Notes under the pieces: model-generated
Seen by the model: only the letters and a program-made list of their open reading frames with translations
Databases searched by the model: none
What the model was told of the DNA's origin: nothing
Part shown: positions 5,334-9,234 of the stretch, piece by piece
Position numbering within the stretch: the first letter of the stretch is position 1
Layout of the letters: each line of letters opens with the position of its first letter
Assembly (NCBI GenBank): GCA_002327945.1
Contig: DCVY01000088.1
Span: 1-9,234 of the forward strand
Source of the DNA: Acidovorax delafieldii
Lineage (GTDB): Bacteria > Pseudomonadota > Gammaproteobacteria > Burkholderiales > Burkholderiaceae_C
Direction of reading: 5' to 3'
Length of the DNA stretch: 9,234 bases
Translations under genes and position numbers: made by a program

Positions 5334-7853
5334 ATGAATCTGTCCTTTTTTCGCCTGGGGCTGCGTACCCTGGCCCGTGATCTGCGGGCCGGCGAGTTGC
5401 GCCTGCTCATCGTGGCTGTCACCCTCGCAGTGGCGGCGCTGACGTCGGTGGGATTTTTTGCCGACCGGTTGCAGGGCGGGCTGCAACGCGACGCCCTGCA
5501 GTTGCTGGGCGGCGATGCCGTGGTGGCCAGCGACAACCCCACGCCTGCCGCCTTTGTCGAGCGCGCCCGGGCGCTGGGCCTGCAGACGGTAACGACCATG
5601 GGCTTTCCCACCATGGGCCGGGCCAGCGATCGGCAGGGCGGTGCCACCAAGCTCGTGGCTCTCAAGAGCGTGGAGCCGGGATATCCCTTGCGCGGCAGCC
5701 TGCAGGTGGCCGATTCGCCCGATGCCCTGGGGCAGGTCACGCGCGGTATTCCTGCGCCGGGCGAGGTGTGGGTGGATGCGCCCTTGCTGGAAGCGCTGGG
5801 GTTGTCGATGGGCGACATGCTGCTGCTGGGTGATGCACAGCTGCGCATTGCACGCATCATCGTGGTGGAGCCCGACCGGGGCGCCGGCTTCATGAGCTTT
5901 GCGCCGCGCGCCATGCTCAACCAGGCCGATGTGCCGGCCACCGGCCTGGTGCAGCCGGCCAGCCGCATTACCTACCGCTTTGCCGTGGCCGGATCGCCCG
6001 CCGCCGTCAAGGCCTTCAGCGACTGGGCTGCCGTGGAGGTCAAAAAACCCGAGGTGCACGGCGTGCGTGTCGAGTCGCTCGAAAGCGGCCGCCCCGAAAT
6101 GCGCCAGACGCTGGATCGCGCCCAGAAATTCCTCAATCTGGTGGCCCTGCTGGCGGCACTGCTGTCGGCCGTAGCTGTGGCGCTGGCGGCGCGGGGGTTT
6201 GCGGCGGACCATCTCGATGCCTCTGCCATGCTGCGCGTGCTCGGCCAGAGCCAGCGCACCATTGCGGGCGCCTACACCACCGAGTTCGCGCTGATCGGCC
6301 TGGTTGCCAGTGCCCTGGGTGTGTCGCTTGGTTACCTGGTGCACAACGTTTTTGTGCTGCTGCTGGCGGGGCTGGTGGAGTCGGGCCTGCCCGCACCCAG
6401 CCTGTGGCCCGTGGCGTTTGGTCTGGGCATGGGTCTGACGCTGCTGCTGGCCTTTGGGCTACCGCCCGTGCTGCAACTGGCCCAGGTGCCGCCGCTGCGC
6501 GTGATCCGGCGCGACATGGGCGGGCTCAAGCCCGTGTCGCTGGCGGTGCTGGCGGTGGGCGTGGCCGGTTTTGCGGCACTGCTGCTGGCCGTGAGCAGCG
6601 ACCTGGTGCTGGGCCTGATCGCTGTGGGCGGTTTTGCCGGGGCCGTGGCGTTGTTTGCACTCTTGAGCTGGGTGGCGGTGAAGCTGCTGCGCAAGAGCGT
6701 CAACGAATCCACTGCACCGCGCTGGCTGGTGCTGGCCACGCGCCAGATATCGGCCCGCCCGGCCTACACCGTGGTGCAGGTCAGCAGCCTGGCCGTGGGG
6801 ATGCTGGCGCTGGTGCTGCTGGTGCTGCTGCGCACCGATCTGATTGCCAGCTGGCGCCAGGCCACGCCGCCCGATGCACCCAACCGCTTCGTCATCAACG
6901 TCATGCCCGACCAGGCCAGCGCCTTCCAACAGGCACTCAAAGACGCGGGCGTGGTCGGCTACGACTGGTACCCCATGATTCGCGGCCGTCTGCTGGCCGT
7001 GAACGGCCAGCCCGTGGGCCCCGACAGCTATGTTGACGATCGGGCCAAGCGCCTGGTGGACCGCGATTTCAATCTGTCCAATGCCGTCGATGCGCCCGGC
7101 CACAACCAGGTGGTGGCCGGCCAATGGACGCCCGGCGAGGAAGGCGCCATCAGCGTGGAAGAGGGCATTGCGCAAACCCTGGGCCTGCGGCTGGGCGACC
7201 GCCTGCAGTTCGACATGGGCGGCGTGCAAAGCGAAGCCCGCATCACCAGCCTGCGCAAGGTGGACTGGGGTTCCATGCGTGCCAATTTCTTCGTGATGTT
7301 CCCCGTGGCCCACCTGCAGAATGTGCCGGTGACCTACCTTGCCGCGTTCCGGGCCCCTGACAAGTCGGGGTTCGACAGCGCGCTGGTGCGCCAGTTTCCC
7401 AACATCACCAACGTGGACATGGGGGCCACCATTGCCCAGGTGCAGCGCGTTCTGGAGCAGGTGACCCAGGCGGTGGAATTTTTGTTCGCGTTCACGCTGG
7501 CGGCCGGGCTGGTGGTGCTGTTTGCCGCCGTCACAGCCACGCGCGAGGAGCGCGCACGCGAGTTCGCCATCATGCGCGCGGTGGGGGCGCGCTCCAGCCT
7601 GCTGCGCCAGGTGCAGCGCGCCGAGCTGGTGGGGGTGGGTCTGCTCGCCGGTTTTCTGGCCAGCTGCGTGGCCGTGGGCGTGGGCTGGGCGCTGGCGCGC
7701 TATGTGTTCGATTTCGCTTGGACAGCATCACTCTGGGTGCTGCTGGCAGGGGCACTGATGGGCGCCGTGCTGGCGCTGGCCGCGGGCTGGTGGGGCCTGC
7801 GCGATGTGCTGGTGCGGCCCGTGGTCGATACGCTGCGCCGCGCCGCCGATTAG
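5334..7853 (+). CDS. FtsX/YbbP-type ABC transporter permease
   Basis: The 839-residue inner-membrane protein is a MacB/FtsX-fold (type VII) ABC permease of the YbbP kind, with two FtsX units. There is one N-terminal membrane segment (about 22-42), then a large periplasmic domain (about 45-262). A first core follows (segments near 266-288, 315-345, 358-380), then two central segments (402-421, 424-447). The second half has a segment at 480-500, a second periplasmic domain (about 505-708), and a last core (713-735, 765-790, 796-819). The FtsX-typical cytoplasmic loop TREERAREFAIMRAVGA (735-751) precedes segment 9. In E. coli YbbP works with the ATPase YbbA; lipoprotein or lipid handling at the envelope is suggested for such systems but the substrate is not established. 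No ATPase gene is in the window. The start is supported by AAGG (5321-5324), nine bases upstream, and by the conserved RLGLRTLARDLRAGELRLL opening. The upstream DNA is IS-derived. Confidence 0.92.
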   Translation: MNLSFFRLGLRTLARDLRAGELRLLIVAVTLAVAALTSVGFFADRLQGGLQRDALQLLGGDAVVASDNPTPAAFVERARALGLQTVTTMGFPTMGRASDRQGGATKLVALKSVEPGYPLRGSLQVADSPDALGQVTRGIPAPGEVWVDAPLLEALGLSMGDMLLLGDAQLRIARIIVVEPDRGAGFMSFAPRAMLNQADVPATGLVQPASRITYRFAVAGSPAAVKAFSDWAAVEVKKPEVHGVRVESLESGRPEMRQTLDRAQKFLNLVALLAALLSAVAVALAARGFAADHLDASAMLRVLGQSQRTIAGAYTTEFALIGLVASALGVSLGYLVHNVFVLLLAGLVESGLPAPSLWPVAFGLGMGLTLLLAFGLPPVLQLAQVPPLRVIRRDMGGLKPVSLAVLAVGVAGFAALLLAVSSDLVLGLIAVGGFAGAVALFALLSWVAVKLLRKSVNESTAPRWLVLATRQISARPAYTVVQVSSLAVGMLALVLLVLLRTDLIASWRQATPPDAPNRFVINVMPDQASAFQQALKDAGVVGYDWYPMIRGRLLAVNGQPVGPDSYVDDRAKRLVDRDFNLSNAVDAPGHNQVVAGQWTPGEEGAISVEEGIAQTLGLRLGDRLQFDMGGVQSEARITSLRKVDWGSMRANFFVMFPVAHLQNVPVTYLAAFRAPDKSGFDSALVRQFPNITNVDMGATIAQVQRVLEQVTQAVEFLFAFTLAAGLVVLFAAVTATREERAREFAIMRAVGARSSLLRQVQRAELVGVGLLAGFLASCVAVGVGWALARYVFDFAWTASLWVLLAGALMGAVLALAAGWWGLRDVLVRPVVDTLRRAAD

Positions 7854-7864
7854 CTGGAACGCTC

Positions 7865-7900
7865 TTTATTTGATAGCTGGCAGCGCTTTTCCATCAACCA
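7865..7900. repeat. Possible truncated intergenic repeat (TTGATAGCTGGCAGCGC type)
   Basis: In the 78-base gap between permease and porin, TTTGATAGCTGGCAGCGCTTTT begins a motif I recall, without a search, as a palindromic intergenic repeat common in Comamonadaceae genomes. There it is normally followed by the mirrored arm GCGCTGCCAGC. Here only TTGAT...ATCAA (7870-7874 and 7893-7897) pairs and the second arm is missing. No T-run is present, so the convergent genes lack an obvious shared terminator. Family membership rests on memory. Confidence 0.3.
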
Positions 7901-7931
7901 CTGCACTGGATGAAGGAGAGAATTCAAGGCA

Positions 7932-9020
7932 TCAAAAAGAGTGGCGGATGCCCACGGCAAGGCCATTGTTCCTGTCATTCACGACCCGGACATTGCCGGT
8001 GCCAGCGAAGTTTTGATTGCCCCACAAGGGTGCGATCGCCAGGTCCTTGCTGTCGGAGCTGCCGAACAAGGCGTAGAGGGCGGTGCGCTTGGAGAGCCGG
8101 TAGTCCGCGTTCAGGATCAGCACCTTGCTGGACGTGGAGGCGCCGACCTTCTCCTTCACCGTCCAGTACTGCGCCGCCAGGGTCAGCAAGTCGGTGGCCT
8201 TGAAGCTGGCGCCGACGGTCCAAAGGTCGGAGTCGACGAATCCCAATACGCCGTCGCCGTTGTCGACCGTGTCGACCCCGGCGTGGAGCTTGAATCTGCC
8301 GAAGTCGTATGCACCGGAAAGCATGGCCCAGGTGACACTCTTGCCGGCGAGGTCTTCGTCTTTCTGGGCACTGAGCGAAACCGCGACGGCCCCCTGCCGG
8401 AAGCGCACGTTGCCGCCATAACTTTTGCCGGAGACGTCTTCACCTGGGGCTATGTGCACGGCGAAGTCGATGGTCCCCAGCTGGGGACTGTCGTAGCGAA
8501 TCTGGTTGCTGTTCCAGAAGTCGTTGCTGAGGCCTTGAGACATCAGTACCGAGACGAAGCCAGTATTGATCCCGGAAGGGGTGGCACTGAGTGTGTCTGC
8601 CTGCTTGATGATGGCCGCTGTGTAGTTGCGGCCGAGCGTCACCTGGCCAAACGACCCTGTCAATGCGACAAACGCGTTCCGGCGCCAAAACGCGGGTGCC
8701 GTTGCGCATCCCGCAGCGGCGTTGCATGCACCGGAACTCGCGCCCCCGGAAACCGTGCCGTTCTTCAGATCAATGGGCGCCTCGAGGTTGAAGACGGCGG
8801 AGAGGCCGCCACCGAGCGCTTCGGTGCCTCTCACGCCAAAGCGCGACGAACTTCCCGTGTCGGAGTTGAGCTTGACCATGCGGTCGTCGGCTGCAGTGGT
8901 TCGACTGTACACGGCAGGTGCGACGTCCAGCAGGCCGTACAGGGTGACGCTGGATTGCGCCTGTGCCGCCCCAACGGCTGTGGCGCCGAGAGCACCAACG
9001 AGAAGGTTTCGAAAGCTCAC
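7932..9020 (-). CDS. Gram-negative trimeric porin (OmpC-like, Porin_4 type)
   Basis: This 362-residue outer-membrane general porin is of the Burkholderiales type and lets small hydrophilic solutes diffuse. A signal peptide spans 1-21, with cleavage likely after AAQA before QSSVTLYG, the typical mature start. Family landmarks include SRFGVRGTEALGGG (59-72), RRNAFVALTG (113-122), FGQVTLGRNYT (124-134) and a C-terminal GIRHSF ending in phenylalanine, the BAM recognition signal. Strands alternate as expected for a 16-strand barrel. The start is GTG (9020-9018); no in-frame ATG exists before the signal peptide and no good ribosome binding site is visible, so the start is chosen by the signal peptide. 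Two cysteines (C99, C105) sit in an Ala/Gly-rich extracellular-loop-like segment, unusual for porins. It converges on the permease gene across a 78-base gap. Confidence 0.94.
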   Translation of the reverse strand: MSFRNLLVGALGATAVGAAQAQSSVTLYGLLDVAPAVYSRTTAADDRMVKLNSDTGSSSRFGVRGTEALGGGLSAVFNLEAPIDLKNGTVSGGASSGACNAAAGCATAPAFWRRNAFVALTGSFGQVTLGRNYTAAIIKQADTLSATPSGINTGFVSVLMSQGLSNDFWNSNQIRYDSPQLGTIDFAVHIAPGEDVSGKSYGGNVRFRQGAVAVSLSAQKDEDLAGKSVTWAMLSGAYDFGRFKLHAGVDTVDNGDGVLGFVDSDLWTVGASFKATDLLTLAAQYWTVKEKVGASTSSKVLILNADYRLSKRTALYALFGSSDSKDLAIAPLWGNQNFAGTGNVRVVNDRNNGLAVGIRHSF

Positions 9021-9092
9021 TGTGTGTATCTTTTGGTCTACGGTAGGGTGAACCGGCTGCGGGCCGGGACGTTTTTTGCGTGGCCGCTGCCA

Positions 9093-9116
9093 TTTCTTAG
9101 CTTCTCAGCCTCTCAG
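9093..9116. repeat. Three 8-base tandem units (YTTCTYAG)
   Basis: TTTCTTAG, CTTCTCAG and CCTCTCAG follow each other without gaps (read on the minus strand: CTGAGAGG, CTGAGAAG, CTAAGAAA). They lie about 75 bases upstream of the porin start. It is a short degenerate tandem array. A role in spacing or regulation of the porin promoter is possible but not shown. Confidence 0.6.
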
Positions 9117-9157
9117 TGCGGTGCTCGATGCTTTCCGGCACAAATCAAGACGATGCA

Positions 9158-9234
9158 TTTCGGGCATGGCAAGGTGAAAACCGCAGCGATAGCCGTGGCT
9201 ATCGCGGGGATTTGCAATGCTGCCATGCGCCAAA
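9158..9234. repeat. Large imperfect palindrome reaching the window edge
   Basis: The inner core is GCGATAGCC (9186-9194) and GGCTATCGC (9197-9205), a perfect 9 bp around GT. The outer arms are 9158-9171 and 9221-9234, pairing at 12 of 14 positions and including the perfect GGCATGGCA-like block GCATGGCA/TGCCATGC. The two centres differ by half a base. The outer pairing may continue past the window. Such nested palindromes are typical of dispersed REP/MITE-like elements or transposon ends. The apparent short hydrophobic reading frames on both strands here are explained by the palindrome. The rest of 9021-9157 upstream of the porin holds nothing else I can name. Confidence 0.65.

Noticed and set aside
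5319..6344. Open minus frame of 341 codons at the start of the permease
   Set aside because: Antisense shadow with His/Gln/Gly-rich composition. The + frame shows clear membrane segments and FtsX motifs.
9005..9060. Porin promoter TTCACC/GATACA just ahead of the GTG start
   Set aside because: Spacing is acceptable, but it would give a nearly leaderless porin mRNA, which is unusual for this family, and both boxes are weak.
9153..9234. Open + frame beginning MHFGHGKVKTAAIAVAIAG and a matching hydrophobic minus frame
   Set aside because: Both frames overlie the palindrome, whose symmetry produces similar AIAVAIA/AIATAIA stretches on both strands. Weak ribosome binding sites, so no gene is claimed.

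Overview
The window looks like chromosomal DNA of a GC-rich betaproteobacterium, most likely Comamonadaceae (Acidovorax-like). The grounds are uniformly high GC with strong G/C third-position bias, a RelA with betaproteobacterial features, a Comamonadaceae/Burkholderiales-type trimeric porin, and a poly-hydroxybutyrate-related 3-hydroxybutyrate dehydrogenase. The family assignment is inference from protein style, not a database result.

Layout. The left edge (1-170) has no convincing gene. A rho-independent terminator (171-207, minus) and tRNA-Val(GAC) (236-312, minus) with its own promoter follow. Next, on the minus strand, an alpha/beta hydrolase gene reads into relA with a 4-base ATGA overlap, so the two are probably co-transcribed and translationally coupled. 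Divergently, bdhA (3-hydroxybutyrate dehydrogenase) starts at 3716 with a good ribosome binding site, and only 69 bases separate it from the preferred hydrolase start.

The 835 bases between bdhA and the next gene are the accessory-looking part. They hold two long, nearly perfect nested stem structures (4528-4736) in which every non-Watson-Crick pair is G.U in the + sense. They also hold two diverged copies of a ~53-base repeat (4772-4824 and 4883-4934), and a decayed, frameshifted remnant of an IS110-family transposase (about 5046-5322) that ends against the ribosome binding site of the next gene.

An 839-residue FtsX/YbbP-type ABC permease (5334-7853, +) follows with no ATPase partner in the window. 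A convergent outer-membrane porin (7932-9020, minus) comes next. Behind the porin start, 9021-9234 contains an 8-base tandem repeat and a large imperfect palindrome that runs to the window edge.

Functionally the core genes are housekeeping: the stringent-response alarmone synthetase (RelA), PHB/ketone-body metabolism (BdhA), envelope transport (permease, porin) and a tRNA. I found no clear new defence or mobile system. The most interesting material is the structured, repeat-rich intergenic block beside the IS110 relic.
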